This document shows positions 15,738-24,433 of a stretch of 64,000 nucleotides of DNA, in pieces. The translations under genes were made by a program, and so were the position numbers. The notes beneath the pieces were generated by a model that worked only from the letters and a program-made list of their open reading frames with translations, did no database searches and was not told where the DNA came from. Position 1 is the first letter of the stretch, and the number at the start of each line of letters is the position of its first letter. Origin of the DNA: Lachnospiraceae bacterium (GTDB lineage: Bacteria; Bacillota; Clostridia; Lachnospirales; Lachnospiraceae); contig JAFSBX010000050.1 of the NCBI GenBank assembly GCA_017437065.1, positions 1 through 64,000 of the forward strand, in the 5' to 3' direction.

Positions 15738-17495
15738 ATGGAATTTAACGGGGTATATCACAGAGCAAATGACAATTATTGTTACGCATTGGATGAGGAC
15801 AGACTGGTTATTAACATTAAGACGGGGTATGATGTTAAGGAAGTAAATATTTATCAGGGAGATCCATTTAAATCCGGTATTTTAGGAGGAGGGGAAAGCT
15901 GGGAAGGTGAAAAGGTAAATATTGCATTTAAAAAGAGATTGAAAAATCAAATCTGGTGGACGACAACCGTAGAACCGGAGTATAAACGTTTAAAATATTA
16001 TTTTGAACTGATTACGGATACGGAGAAATGGTATTATTTTGAGGATGGTTTTTTAAGCGAAAAACAGATGCATTTGGAAGGACGAAGCAGACAGTGTTTT
16101 GTGATGCCTTGGATGAATTCCAGTGATATAGCTAAAACACCTGACTGGGTAAATGATACGGTCTGGTATCAGATTTTTCCGGAACGTTTCTGCAATGGGG
16201 ACGAGAGTTTGAATCCTGAAAATACATTACCTTGGAGAGAAGAAGGAAATGTTAAAAATTCGGAGTTTTTCGGTGGCGATATTCCCGGAATTATTAAGAA
16301 ATTGGACTATTTGCAGGAGCTTGGTATTACAGGAATTTATCTGACACCGGTTAACGAGTCGCCATCCAGTCACAAATATAACACGACAGATTATTGGAAA
16401 ATTGACCCGAACTTTGGCACGGAGGAAGATTTTAAAGAGCTTGTAAATAAAGCACATGCAAAGGGAATCCGCATTATGGTGGATTGTGTATTTAATCATA
16501 GCGGTGAAAAGTTTAAACCATGGCAGGATGTATTGGAAAAAGGACCTGAATCGGAGTATTTTGACTGGTTTATGATTAATGAATGGCCGCTTAATTTTAA
16601 AGGTGGGGCGGCAAAGAAAAAACAGTACTATACATTTGCTTTTTTTGATAATATGCCGAAGCTGAATACAAATAATCCAAAGGTTCGCAGATTTTTCCTG
16701 GATGTATGCAAAAAATGGGTAGAGGAATATAAGGTGGACGGACTTCGATTTGATGTGGCAAATGAGGTTTCACATACATTTTTAAAAGAACTTCACAGTG
16801 AGATGAAAGCCATTAATCCGGAGCTTTATCTTCTTGGAGAAATCTGGCATGATGCACTTGGCTGGCTACGTGGTGATGAGTTTGATGCGGTTATGAATTA
16901 TCCGTTAGGTCAAAGTATTAAGGATTTTTGGATTGATGAATCCTTAACAGGGGAAGATTTTGAGTATACGATAAACCGTTGTTATACCGGATATATGCAA
17001 CAGACAAATGATGTGCTGTTTAATCTGTTGGATTCCCATGATACGAAGCGTTTACGTTCAGAGGTGAAAAGTCTGGATGAATTTTACCAGCAGCTTGCGG
17101 TATTATTTGCTATGCCGGGCAGTCCATGCATTTATTACGGAACAGAGATTGCCATGGAGGGCGGACATGATCCGGATTGTCGCAGATGTATGCCGTGGAA
17201 GAAGATTGAAGCAGGAGAATTTGACGAGCGGATTGAGGTTATTAAAAAGCTGATTGCATTGCGTAAAGAAGAAAAGCTGTTACAGAGCAGAAATTTCCAT
17301 TTTCCGGCAGAATATGACAATCCCCGTGTAATTCATTTTACGAAAGTAGGCTGGGTTGATAATTATGTGGAGGTAATTGTCAATTGTTCGGATGAGGCAG
17401 TTGAAGTGAAGGCAGGCGGTGAAATTCTGTTTGATAGAAATTTCAAAGAGGGAAAACTTTTAAGAAATGGAATTCTTTTCAGACGAAATAAATAG
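15738..17495 (+). CDS. GH13 alpha-glucan hydrolase (neopullulanase/cyclomaltodextrinase type)
   Basis: 585 residues from the ATG at 15738, five bases after GGAGG. There is no signal peptide, so it acts in the cytoplasm on imported malto-oligosaccharides or cyclodextrins. An N-terminal CBM34-like beta domain (about 1-125) precedes the barrel, which opens with VWYQIFPERFCNG. Catalytic residues are the nucleophile Asp near 339 (GLRFDVANE), the acid Glu near 368 (LLGEIWHD) and the stabilising Asp near 435 (DSHDTKR). The domain layout and size fit the neopullulanase/maltogenic amylase subfamily; the exact linkage preference cannot be read from sequence. A LacI-type operator sits before the gene. 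Confidence 0.9.
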   Translation: MEFNGVYHRANDNYCYALDEDRLVINIKTGYDVKEVNIYQGDPFKSGILGGGESWEGEKVNIAFKKRLKNQIWWTTTVEPEYKRLKYYFELITDTEKWYYFEDGFLSEKQMHLEGRSRQCFVMPWMNSSDIAKTPDWVNDTVWYQIFPERFCNGDESLNPENTLPWREEGNVKNSEFFGGDIPGIIKKLDYLQELGITGIYLTPVNESPSSHKYNTTDYWKIDPNFGTEEDFKELVNKAHAKGIRIMVDCVFNHSGEKFKPWQDVLEKGPESEYFDWFMINEWPLNFKGGAAKKKQYYTFAFFDNMPKLNTNNPKVRRFFLDVCKKWVEEYKVDGLRFDVANEVSHTFLKELHSEMKAINPELYLLGEIWHDALGWLRGDEFDAVMNYPLGQSIKDFWIDESLTGEDFEYTINRCYTGYMQQTNDVLFNLLDSHDTKRLRSEVKSLDEFYQQLAVLFAMPGSPCIYYGTEIAMEGGHDPDCRRCMPWKKIEAGEFDERIEVIKKLIALRKEEKLLQSRNFHFPAEYDNPRVIHFTKVGWVDNYVEVIVNCSDEAVEVKAGGEILFDRNFKEGKLLRNGILFRRNK

Positions 17496-17514
17496 TACAA
17501 TTAAGATGAAAGTA

Positions 17515-17547
17515 TTTGTTACTGATTATGAAATGAGCAGTAACAAA
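17515..17547 (+). repeat. Ten-base inverted repeat after the amylase gene
   Basis: TTTGTTACTG (17515-17524) and CAGTAACAAA (17538-17547) pair perfectly around a 13-base loop. No T-run follows directly. It precedes the terminator hairpin by 15 bases. Confidence 0.55.
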
Positions 17548-17561
17548 CAGTTACGATTACA

Positions 17562-17590
17562 AGAGCAAGGAACGAATGTTTCTTGCTTTT
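17562..17590 (+). terminator. Intrinsic terminator of the amylase gene
   Basis: Stem GCAAGGAAC / GTTTCTTGC around GAAT, extended by A-T pairs and followed by TTTTG. Confidence 0.75.
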
Positions 17591-17647
17591 GTGCTGTAAA
17601 TATCGTAACATAGGAATAACAAAACTTGAATGTGAAAGGAAATGAAT

Positions 17648-18460
17648 ATGGCAGAAAAATTTGGCAGTACTTCGGAATATGTGGCATCAGAGGAATTGAT
17701 GGCAAGTGTAAATATTGCAATGGCATTAAAGAAACCGTTGTTAATCAAAGGAGAACCGGGAACAGGGAAGACCATGTTAGCGGAAGCAGTGGCAAAATCT
17801 TTAAACAAAAAGTTGATTATATGGAATATCAAGTCTACGACGAAAGCACAGGAAGGTCTTTATACATACGATACTATTCAGAGACTTTATGACGGACAAT
17901 TCGGCGAAGAGGGTGTAGATGATATTGCAAGATATATTAAGCTCGGAAAGTTAGGTGAAGCTTTTGAAGCGGACGAGCAGGTGGTTTTATTGATTGATGA
18001 AATTGATAAAGCAGATTTGGAATTCCCTAACGATTTACTTTGGGAGCTTGACCAGATGGAGTTTTACATCCATGAAACAAAGAGAACGGTAAAGGCAAAA
18101 CACAGACCGATTGTAATTATTACATCCAATGCAGAAAAGGAATTACCGGATGCTTTCCTTAGAAGATGTATTTTCCACTATATTGAATTTCCAAATCAGG
18201 AGTTAATGGAAGAAATCGTGAAAACTCATTTCCCGAATGTGGAAGAAAATCTGATGAAAAATGCGATGAAAGTATTTTACTGGATTCGTGAAATCAGGGA
18301 TGTGAGAAAGAAACCAAGTACTTCCGAATTGATTGACTGGATTAATGCATTGCAGATTGGCGGAATACCAACAGATACATTGATGAAGGAACTGCCGTTT
18401 TTAGGAGTTATGGTAAAGAAAGACGAAGATTTGGAATCTGTGAAAAAAAGGATAGACTAG
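17648..18460 (+). CDS. MoxR-type AAA+ ATPase
   Basis: 270 residues from the ATG at 17648, seven bases after GAAAGGA (the ATG at 17642 is one base from it). Walker A GEPGTGKTM and Walker B LLIDEIDKAD are intact, as are sensor 1 (ITSN) and an arginine-finger-like LRRC. MoxR ATPases act as chaperones that load cofactors or remodel complexes together with a von Willebrand A protein, and exactly such a protein is encoded three bases downstream. The target of this pair is unknown. Confidence 0.9.
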   Translation: MAEKFGSTSEYVASEELMASVNIAMALKKPLLIKGEPGTGKTMLAEAVAKSLNKKLIIWNIKSTTKAQEGLYTYDTIQRLYDGQFGEEGVDDIARYIKLGKLGEAFEADEQVVLLIDEIDKADLEFPNDLLWELDQMEFYIHETKRTVKAKHRPIVIITSNAEKELPDAFLRRCIFHYIEFPNQELMEEIVKTHFPNVEENLMKNAMKVFYWIREIRDVRKKPSTSELIDWINALQIGGIPTDTLMKELPFLGVMVKKDEDLESVKKRID

Positions 18461-18463
18461 CCT

Positions 18464-19669
18464 ATGTTCAGTAAATTTTTTTATACGCTAAAAGAATTTG
18501 GATTAAATATAACACTTAGTGAATGGCTTACTTTGCAGGAAGCACTGAATGCAGATCTTTGTGGCAGCAGTCTGACACAGTTTTATTATGTGGCAAGGGC
18601 AATTCTGGTGAAAAGCGAAACAGACTATGACAAGTTTGACATGGCTTTTGAAAAGGAATTTAAGGCTGCACAGCACGAGCCGGAGTTGACCAATCAGATG
18701 CTTCGCTGGCTGGATAAGTCGGATGAAATTGTACCTGACCAGCTGACAAACGAAGAGAGAAGTTGGCTTAGTAATGAAGAAGTCATTATTGATAAAGAAG
18801 AAATTGAACAGAAATTTAAAGAGAGATTGAAAGATCAGGACAGTGAGCACAACGGAGGAAGTTATTGGATTGGAACAATGGGAAAAACTTCCTTTGGTAA
18901 TACCGGAGGTAACGTAGGTGGTGTACGTGTAGGCGGTAAGACAGGTTTTCAATCCGCATTTTCTGTGGTAGGTGCGAGAAAATATAGGGATTTTCGTGAC
19001 GATAAAGTGTTGGATAACAGACAGTTCCAGCTTGCTTTGAGAAAACTTCGTCAGTTTTCCACAAAACTGGATATTCCGAGAACGGAGCTGGATATTGACG
19101 GAACGATAGACAAGACCTGTAACAATGGTGGGTGTCTACAGATTGTGATGGAAAAACCAAGGAAAAATGCAGTGAAACTGTTGCTTTTAATGGATTCGGG
19201 CGGGACAATGATTCCGTATAGTACGTTGCTGACGGAGCTGTTTCAGTCTGTACACAAGTCCAATCATTACAAGGATGTAAAAACTTACTTTTTCCATAAC
19301 TGCATTTATTCTCACCTGTACAAGACACCGGAATGTGAAAACGGTGATTGGATAGAGACGGAATGGATGTTCCGTAATTTGGATAGTGATTACAAGGTTA
19401 TCATTGTAGGAGATGCAGCAATGGCACCGGAGGAGTTGTATTCTACCAGTGGCAATTACCGAGGACCGAATGACGGACTTTCGGGAGAAGAGTGGCTTTT
19501 ACAATTGAAACGCCACTATAAAAGGGTAGTATGGCTGAATCCGAAAATGGCTCCCGGACACGCACCGTGGAGAGAAGCGGAAACGGCAATTAAAGCAATG
19601 TTTCCAATGTACAAGCTGACGGTAAACGGTCTGAATCAGGCAATGGCGAAGCTGATGGTAAACAAATAA
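18464..19669 (+). CDS. VWA-domain protein (CoxE-like), MoxR partner
   Basis: 401 residues. The N-terminal half is helical (TLKEFGLNITLSEWL opening, about 1-115), followed by a Gly-rich segment (about 125-165) and a C-terminal von Willebrand A domain from about 230. The metal-site motif reads LLLMDSGGTM, a DxGxT version of the classical DxSxS MIDAS. It lies three bases after the MoxR gene, the standard layout for such pairs. A terminator follows. Function is inferred only by analogy with MoxR-VWA chaperone systems. Confidence 0.85.
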   Translation: MFSKFFYTLKEFGLNITLSEWLTLQEALNADLCGSSLTQFYYVARAILVKSETDYDKFDMAFEKEFKAAQHEPELTNQMLRWLDKSDEIVPDQLTNEERSWLSNEEVIIDKEEIEQKFKERLKDQDSEHNGGSYWIGTMGKTSFGNTGGNVGGVRVGGKTGFQSAFSVVGARKYRDFRDDKVLDNRQFQLALRKLRQFSTKLDIPRTELDIDGTIDKTCNNGGCLQIVMEKPRKNAVKLLLLMDSGGTMIPYSTLLTELFQSVHKSNHYKDVKTYFFHNCIYSHLYKTPECENGDWIETEWMFRNLDSDYKVIIVGDAAMAPEELYSTSGNYRGPNDGLSGEEWLLQLKRHYKRVVWLNPKMAPGHAPWREAETAIKAMFPMYKLTVNGLNQAMAKLMVNK

Positions 19670-19788
19670 TTCATTTGTTGTATTTGATTACAAAAATCAG
19701 AATTTTCATTACATTTAACTTAATAAATAAATATCTGTGTCGATATTAACTGTGAATAAAGGAAAGATGTGAAGGAATCACAGAAAAG

Positions 19789-19850
19789 AAGACACTGTCA
19801 TCGATGGAACGAGAAAAACAGTTTCGGGGTGGCAGTGTCTTTTTGTTTGG
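19789..19850 (+). terminator. Intrinsic terminator of the MoxR-VWA operon
   Basis: Stem AAGACACTGTCATC / GGTGGCAGTGTCTT with a 24-base loop, then TTTTGTTT. Confidence 0.8.
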
Positions 19851-19877
19851 AAAAGTTGGATGACGGAGGTTAGACAG

Positions 19878-20453
19878 ATGCTTCGGGTTGGAGTGTGTGG
19901 TGATGAGGAGAAAAATAGGGAATATTTGGAGAGGTTTGTAGAGAAATTGGAGGTGGAATGTCGGATTGTTTGGTTTTCGTCGGAAGAGGAGGTTTTACAA
20001 AATAAAGAAGAAATTGATATATGGATTTTGAATATAGGGGAGGTTGAAGAAAGCGGATTGGAATATATTTTGAAAAGGGCAGAAAGGAGAGAAAACAATG
20101 AGGTAAAAGAGAATGAAAAAAAAGAGCGGTCGATTGTAGTAAAAAGTAAGACAGCATATCATAATGTTTTGTTGAATGATATTATTTTTGCGGAAAATAA
20201 TGGCAGGAAAATTATTTTACACTTAGAGGATAAAATATTAGAGTTTTATAAGAAAATGGATGATTTAGAAGTAGAATTAGGACAGGATTTTTTTAGATGT
20301 CATAGGGGCTACCTTGTGGCTATGTCTAAAATAACGGGATATGATGCGGAAAGTATTCACTTGAAAAATGGGGAGAGTGTTTATTTAGCGAAACGCAAAT
20401 ATAGTGAATTTACTGAAAGGTATATGGGATATATAGAAGGAAGACAAACATAA
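19878..20453 (+). CDS. LytTR-type DNA-binding protein with degenerate, shortened receiver domain
   Basis: 191 residues from the ATG at 19878, eight bases after GGAGG. The C-terminal half (about 86-190) is a LytTR DNA-binding domain: SKTAYHNVLLNDIIFAENNGR at its start, then FFRCHRGYLVAM and the closing YLAKRKYSEF. The N-terminal part looks like the first half of a response-regulator receiver with acidic residues at 9-11, but the phospho-acceptor position reads LNIG, with Asn52 in place of Asp, and the alpha3-alpha5 region is missing. It therefore should not be phosphorylated. No histidine kinase is adjacent. It may regulate the following genes. Confidence 0.85.
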   Translation: MLRVGVCGDEEKNREYLERFVEKLEVECRIVWFSSEEEVLQNKEEIDIWILNIGEVEESGLEYILKRAERRENNEVKENEKKERSIVVKSKTAYHNVLLNDIIFAENNGRKIILHLEDKILEFYKKMDDLEVELGQDFFRCHRGYLVAMSKITGYDAESIHLKNGESVYLAKRKYSEFTERYMGYIEGRQT

Positions 20454-20533
20454 TTGTGTAATCAGCAGAAATGAGTGTCTTTGATTAGTGCGATAATGTT
20501 TTAAGATAAACAAAGGGAAAGGACATAAGAGAT

Positions 20534-21292
20534 ATGAAAATTGGGAGACATAACATTAGTTTTATGGTAATGAGGTCAAAGGAGATACGAAACCGGAAAT
20601 TAAAAACGATATGCAGTCAACGGACGAAAATAAGTTCTAATACATTGTATTCGGCAAAAAGAAGTCAAAGTGCAAAAACCTCTTTGGCAAGAACGCTGGC
20701 TGAGAAAAGGGCTATGCTGAAGGAAACAAACAAAAAGAGTACTACATCATCAACAATGCTGGAAAAAACGAAAGAAAATTATAAAGCTATGGAAGCAGCG
20801 GCTGAAAATGTAGTGAAAAACTTAGAAAAGCTGTTGAATACAAAAGAGGGAACGCTGTGGGGAAATGAAGAAGCTGAACCGAAGACGGAACCTGAGAGAG
20901 AAGAAATTCTGACGAAGATAACAAATTTTGTGAAAGATTATAATGAAATGATACAAAGCTTGAATAGTGAAGGTGGAACAATAAATGAAATGTATGTAAG
21001 ACAGTTTCATAACTTTGCGGTCAGCTATAAAAGTAAATTAGAAAAAATTGGAATTACTGAAAATAAATACGGAAAGTTGGAACTGTCCAGCAAACAATTA
21101 CAAGAGATTGGAATAGAAAATTTGAAAGAAGTATTTCAGGGAGAAGGAAGTTATGCCGATAAAGTATTGGAAAGAAGTAAAAAAATAACAGAAAACGCAG
21201 AGGCGAATCTGAATTCTTTAAGTAATGCAGCATACAGTTTGCTGCTGGCAAATTATGGAATTAGTGGAAGCAGGTTTAATTATCAGGCATAA
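20534..21292 (+). CDS. Helical protein with FliD C-terminal-like segment, unknown function
   Basis: 252 residues, mostly predicted helix, no membrane segment. An N-terminal basic part is followed by a Ser/Thr/Lys-rich helix (about 40-90), then from about 115 a segment ITNFVKDYNEMIQSLN ... IGITENKYGKLELSSKQLQE ... VFQGEGSYADKVLE that follows the pattern of the flagellar hook-associated protein 2 C-terminal domain (a helix pair, then 'GIT..GKL.l...L'). No other flagellar gene is in the window, so this may be a distant relative with a different role. Ribosome binding site AAAGGA. It lies 80 bases after the LytTR gene. Confidence 0.6.
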   Translation: MKIGRHNISFMVMRSKEIRNRKLKTICSQRTKISSNTLYSAKRSQSAKTSLARTLAEKRAMLKETNKKSTTSSTMLEKTKENYKAMEAAAENVVKNLEKLLNTKEGTLWGNEEAEPKTEPEREEILTKITNFVKDYNEMIQSLNSEGGTINEMYVRQFHNFAVSYKSKLEKIGITENKYGKLELSSKQLQEIGIENLKEVFQGEGSYADKVLERSKKITENAEANLNSLSNAAYSLLLANYGISGSRFNYQA

Positions 21293-21326
21293 ATATTGAG
21301 GTATGTCGAGATAGAGAGGAGCAGGA

Positions 21327-21896
21327 ATGATAATTTCAAGTGTACAATATACAAAACAGAGTTGTGAAAATGGTATAGCAAATACGAATAAAAAAGCAAC
21401 GGCAGAATCCGTATATGAAAGAATGAGCCATGAACTGGCAGCAAGTCAGGAAGAAGCCGGGAAACAGGAAGAAAAAGAGGAGGCGACAGAGCAAATAAAA
21501 AGCGGACAAACGGAAGTAATGAGAGGAAACAGATTACAGCTGCATCTTAGCGGAGAGGATAAAAAGGCTCCTTATTATCATTTAGCTGTTGACGGAGTAA
21601 TTGAATACAATGGGGTCACATTTTTCTGCAATACACAAAAAAATCAACTTGTACTGGGCGATGATTCTGATAAGAAAAATTGTCTCACAATTCCGTTAGA
21701 GGGAGGCGGTGCATTGATTGTAAACAGAGAGAATCTGGGCGATTTGTCAAAAGCAATTGGAATGTTTTCCCCGGAGGATGCGAACCGTATTATGCGTGCC
21801 ATTCATCAGGATACTAAGGCAAGACAGGTAATGGCTGAGATTGAGGATGAAGAAAATCATGTTGGAGAAGAAATAGAGCAGAAGCAAAAAGGCTAA
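21327..21896 (+). CDS. Conserved-looking soluble protein, unknown function
   Basis: 189 residues. A Glu/Lys-rich, probably disordered segment (about 30-65) leads into a small mixed domain (about 70-155; motifs NGVTFFCNTQKNQ and LVLGDDSDK) with a hydrophobic Gly-rich strand (PLEGGGALIV), and ends in an acidic helix. The N-terminus MIISSVQYTKQS resembles that of the protein at 23.6 kb (MIHSVDSYTTS), hinting at a shared family or targeting feature. No signal peptide. Ribosome binding site AGAGAGGAG. It lies directly before the tyrS T-box leader. Confidence 0.65.
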   Translation: MIISSVQYTKQSCENGIANTNKKATAESVYERMSHELAASQEEAGKQEEKEEATEQIKSGQTEVMRGNRLQLHLSGEDKKAPYYHLAVDGVIEYNGVTFFCNTQKNQLVLGDDSDKKNCLTIPLEGGGALIVNRENLGDLSKAIGMFSPEDANRIMRAIHQDTKARQVMAEIEDEENHVGEEIEQKQKG

Positions 21897-21904
21897 AGAG
21901 GATA

Positions 21905-21933
21905 TTGACAAAATAAAAATCTTAGGCTAAAAT
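21905..21933 (+). promoter_or_regulatory. Promoter of the tyrS T-box leader
   Basis: TTGACA (21905-21910), 17 bases, TAAAAT (21928-21933). It begins eight bases after the stop of the preceding gene and puts the start point near 21940. Confidence 0.8.
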
Positions 21934-21939
21934 TTTTGC

Positions 21940-22213
21940 TATATTAACAAAGGCTATGAAGAGAACAAGTAGTAACGAGCGGAAGATACAGAAAGCAGCC
22001 GGGAGATGAGAGGCGCATTGGAAACTGGTTATGAATACATCTTGGAGCTTCACACCGAAAGTTAAGTAGGATGTGACGGAGAATGTGCCCGTTATTGCAC
22101 AAAAGTATCGCTTCGGCTGTACTTGCTAAGGCAGACAATGTGAGTTGTTTGTGAATAAAGGTGGTAACACGGGTTTATTCCTCGTCCTTTGAATGAAAGG
22201 GACGAGGTTTTTT
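21940..22213 (+). promoter_or_regulatory. T-box riboswitch, tyrosine specific
   Basis: A tRNA-sensing leader. The conserved T-box sequence AAAGGTGGTAACACGGG is at 22157-22173. Stem I carries a specifier-like triplet TAC (22036-22038, in GAATACATC), a tyrosine codon matching the downstream gene. The leader ends in an intrinsic terminator: CCTCGTCC (22180-22187) pairs with GGGACGAGG (to 22207) and is followed by six T. Uncharged tRNA-Tyr would pair with the T-box bulge and prevent termination. The 400 bases between 21897 and the tyrS start hold only this leader, its promoter and about 120 bases of spacer with a lone TTGACA (22266-22271). Confidence 0.93.
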
Positions 22214-22335
22214 GGCGTTAATCTTAGATTTTGTTACCTGAAATAAAGGAATTATGGCAAAGGACTTGACAAAGCGGATACAAAAAATAAAAATAAAGAT
22301 AGAAGAGCGTGATAAACGCGGAAATGAGGAAAAAG

Positions 22336-23559
22336 ATGACAGTATTTGAAGAATTACAAAAAAGAGGGCTTTTGGCTCAGCTTACAGACGAAGAAGAAAT
22401 TAAAAAATTAATCAACAACGGAAAGGCAACCTTTTACATTGGTTTTGACCCGACTGCAGACAGTCTTCATGTAGGACATTTTATGGCACTTTGCTTAATG
22501 AAACGTTTACAGATGGCAGGAAATAAGCCGATTGCATTAATCGGTGGAGGTACGGCGATGATTGGTGATCCTTCCGGAAGAACAGACATGCGTTCCATGA
22601 TGACAAAAGAAACCATTGAACACAACTGTGAATGTTTTAAAAAGCAGATGAGCCGTTTTATTGATTTCTCAGACGGTAAAGCACTTATGGTAAACAATGC
22701 GGACTGGTTAATGGATTTAAATTACATTGAATTTATCCGTGATATCGGAGCACATTTCTCCGTAAACCGTATGCTTTCTGCAGAATGTTACAAACAGAGA
22801 ATGGAAAAGGGACTTAGCTTCCTTGAGTTTAACTACATGATTATGCAAAGCTACGATTTCTTGTCTTTATTTGAAAGATACGGGTGTAATATGCAGTTTG
22901 GTGGAGATGACCAGTGGAGCAATATGCTTGGAGGTACAGAATTAATCCGTCGTAAACTCGGTAAAGATGCTTACGCAATGACTATTACATTACTTCTGAA
23001 CTCCGAAGGTAAAAAGATGGGTAAAACACAAAAAGGTGCTGTCTGGCTTGATCCGAACAAAACTTCTCCGTTTGAATTTTACCAGTACTGGAGAAACGTG
23101 GCAGATGCAGATGTATTAAAATGCTTAAGAATGCTTACTTTCTTACCGTTAGGGCAGATTGAAGAAATGGATAAATGGGAAGGCAGTGAATTAAACAAAG
23201 CAAAAGAAATTCTTGCATTCGAGCTTACCAAACTTGTTCATGGTGAAGAAGAGGCCACAAAGGCACAGGAAAGCGCAAGAGCGTTGTTTAGTGGCGGAAA
23301 TGCAGCTGATATGCCTACTGCTCAGTTAGAAGAGACAGATTTTGAGGACGGAAAAATGGATATTTTAGCAGTGCTTGTGAAGAGTGGGCTTACTGCTTCA
23401 CGTTCTGAGGCAAGACGTGCGGTAGAACAGGGCGGTGTTGTTGTTTCAGACGAAAAAGTAACCGATATTAAAGCTACTTTTGATATGGCGGCTTTTGAAG
23501 GAGACGGCATTGTAGTAAGACGTGGTAAGAAGAATTTCCGAAGAGTTGTCATGAAATAA
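22336..23559 (+). CDS. tyrS: Tyrosyl-tRNA synthetase
   Basis: Class I aminoacyl-tRNA synthetase charging tRNA-Tyr. 407 residues from the ATG at 22336, after ATGAGGAAAAAG; the open frame begins earlier at a GTG without a ribosome binding site. The HIGH-type motif is HVGH (about 45-48), the KMSKS-type motif KMGKT (about 226-230), and a C-terminal S4 RNA-binding domain starts near 340 ([16 protein letters not shown]). Expression is controlled by the T-box upstream. A small unknown gene follows 12 bases after the stop and may be cotranscribed. Confidence 0.97.
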   Translation: MTVFEELQKRGLLAQLTDEEEIKKLINNGKATFYIGFDPTADSLHVGHFMALCLMKRLQMAGNKPIALIGGGTAMIGDPSGRTDMRSMMTKETIEHNCECFKKQMSRFIDFSDGKALMVNNADWLMDLNYIEFIRDIGAHFSVNRMLSAECYKQRMEKGLSFLEFNYMIMQSYDFLSLFERYGCNMQFGGDDQWSNMLGGTELIRRKLGKDAYAMTITLLLNSEGKKMGKTQKGAVWLDPNKTSPFEFYQYWRNVADADVLKCLRMLTFLPLGQIEEMDKWEGSELNKAKEILAFELTKLVHGEEEATKAQESARALFSGGNAADMPTAQLEETDFEDGKMDILAVLVKSGLTASRSEARRAVEQGGVVVSDEKVTDIKATFDMAAFEGDGIVVRRGKKNFRRVVMK

Positions 23560-23571
23560 GGGGAGGTCCTT

Positions 23572-24294
23572 ATGATTCATAGTGTTGATTCGTATACTAC
23601 AAGTGTAACCGGAAGAGAGCATAATTTATCTAATTGTGTGCATAAGCATTCGGGAAAAATACCGGATGCTGATATGGAAGTAAAAGCAACGAAACAGGAA
23701 GCGGTACAGCAACCTTCTGTATCGAAAATTTCCATGCTGGATTTCGTGACAATCAACATAAAAAAGCTTTTGGGAAATGGAATAGGATTTTTTAGGGGAA
23801 TATGGAATGAATCTGCAGATGAAGAAAATGCGGAGGAAATTTCCGGTGTTGTTAAAGGGGAAGAGTTACAACAAGGTCATAATAAGACGGAAGAAGTTAC
23901 TGTTGCGGATTTATTAGCAATGGAGACAGTAGCAGATGTCAAAACTGTAAAGCCACGGGAAAACGAGTCGGAGCCGGAGCGTTGGAAGCTTTCAGCAGCA
24001 ATACCTGCAATTAAAGTAAAGATTGATCAGGCAAAAGAACGTTTTGAGACAGGTAAAGATGCCTTTTTGAAAAGAATGAAAGAGATGGCAAAAGGGCGGA
24101 AAGAACAGTCTTTTGAAAACAAGGAAGAAAGACCCGGACAGCAGGAAAAAGATATGGAATGGTTCGAAATAAGGAACAAGCATCTGTTGGATTCTTATGA
24201 TAAAAACGGTGAGTATACAAACCTTGGAAACCGACAAGAAGGAAAAGGGTACAGTGGCAGCCCTGTAAAAGACAATTATTCCAGAAAAGTGTAG
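23572..24294 (+). CDS. Hydrophilic protein of unknown function
   Basis: 240 residues, highly charged, with a short hydrophobic patch (about 58-77, VTINIKKLLGNGIGFFRGIW) that could be an amphipathic helix rather than a membrane span. The rest is rich in Glu and Lys and probably disordered, with a helix near 140-180. No signal peptide and no family I recognise. The N-terminus resembles that of the protein at 21.3 kb. GGGGAGG precedes the ATG and the gene lies 12 bases after tyrS, so it probably shares the tyrosine-controlled transcript. A strong terminator follows. Confidence 0.6.
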   Translation: MIHSVDSYTTSVTGREHNLSNCVHKHSGKIPDADMEVKATKQEAVQQPSVSKISMLDFVTINIKKLLGNGIGFFRGIWNESADEENAEEISGVVKGEELQQGHNKTEEVTVADLLAMETVADVKTVKPRENESEPERWKLSAAIPAIKVKIDQAKERFETGKDAFLKRMKEMAKGRKEQSFENKEERPGQQEKDMEWFEIRNKHLLDSYDKNGEYTNLGNRQEGKGYSGSPVKDNYSRKV

Positions 24295-24298
24295 TGTT

Positions 24299-24335
24299 AT
24301 TCCCTCCATTTGATTTATGGAGGGAATTTTTATAA
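24299..24335 (+). terminator. Intrinsic terminator of the tyrS transcript
   Basis: An 11-bp stem ATTCCCTCCAT / ATGGAGGGAAT around TTGATTT, followed by TTTTTA. Confidence 0.92.
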
Positions 24336-24351
24336 AAAAATTTTTTGGAGT

Positions 24352-24392
24352 TTAAGAAAAAATTAAAGAAAATAATACTTTTGTGTTAATAT
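24352..24392 (+). promoter_or_regulatory. Direct repeats and weak promoter before the two-component genes
   Basis: TTAAGA (24352-24357) and TTAAAG (24363-24368) repeat with an 11-base period, the spacing used by OmpR-family dimers. TAATAT (24387-24392) lies 18 bases after the second copy and could be the -10. Autoregulation by the adjacent response regulator is an inference. Confidence 0.4.
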
Positions 24393-24433
24393 AAACATGG
24401 TTAAATGAAAATCAGACGAGAGGAAGAGGAAAA

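Noticed and set aside
20534-21292. Calling this gene fliD
   Set aside because: Only the C-terminal pattern resembles FliD, the protein is short, and no flagellar genes are near.
22266-22299. Second tyrS promoter after the T-box terminator
   Set aside because: TTGACA is present but no convincing -10 follows at normal spacing; it would also bypass T-box control.
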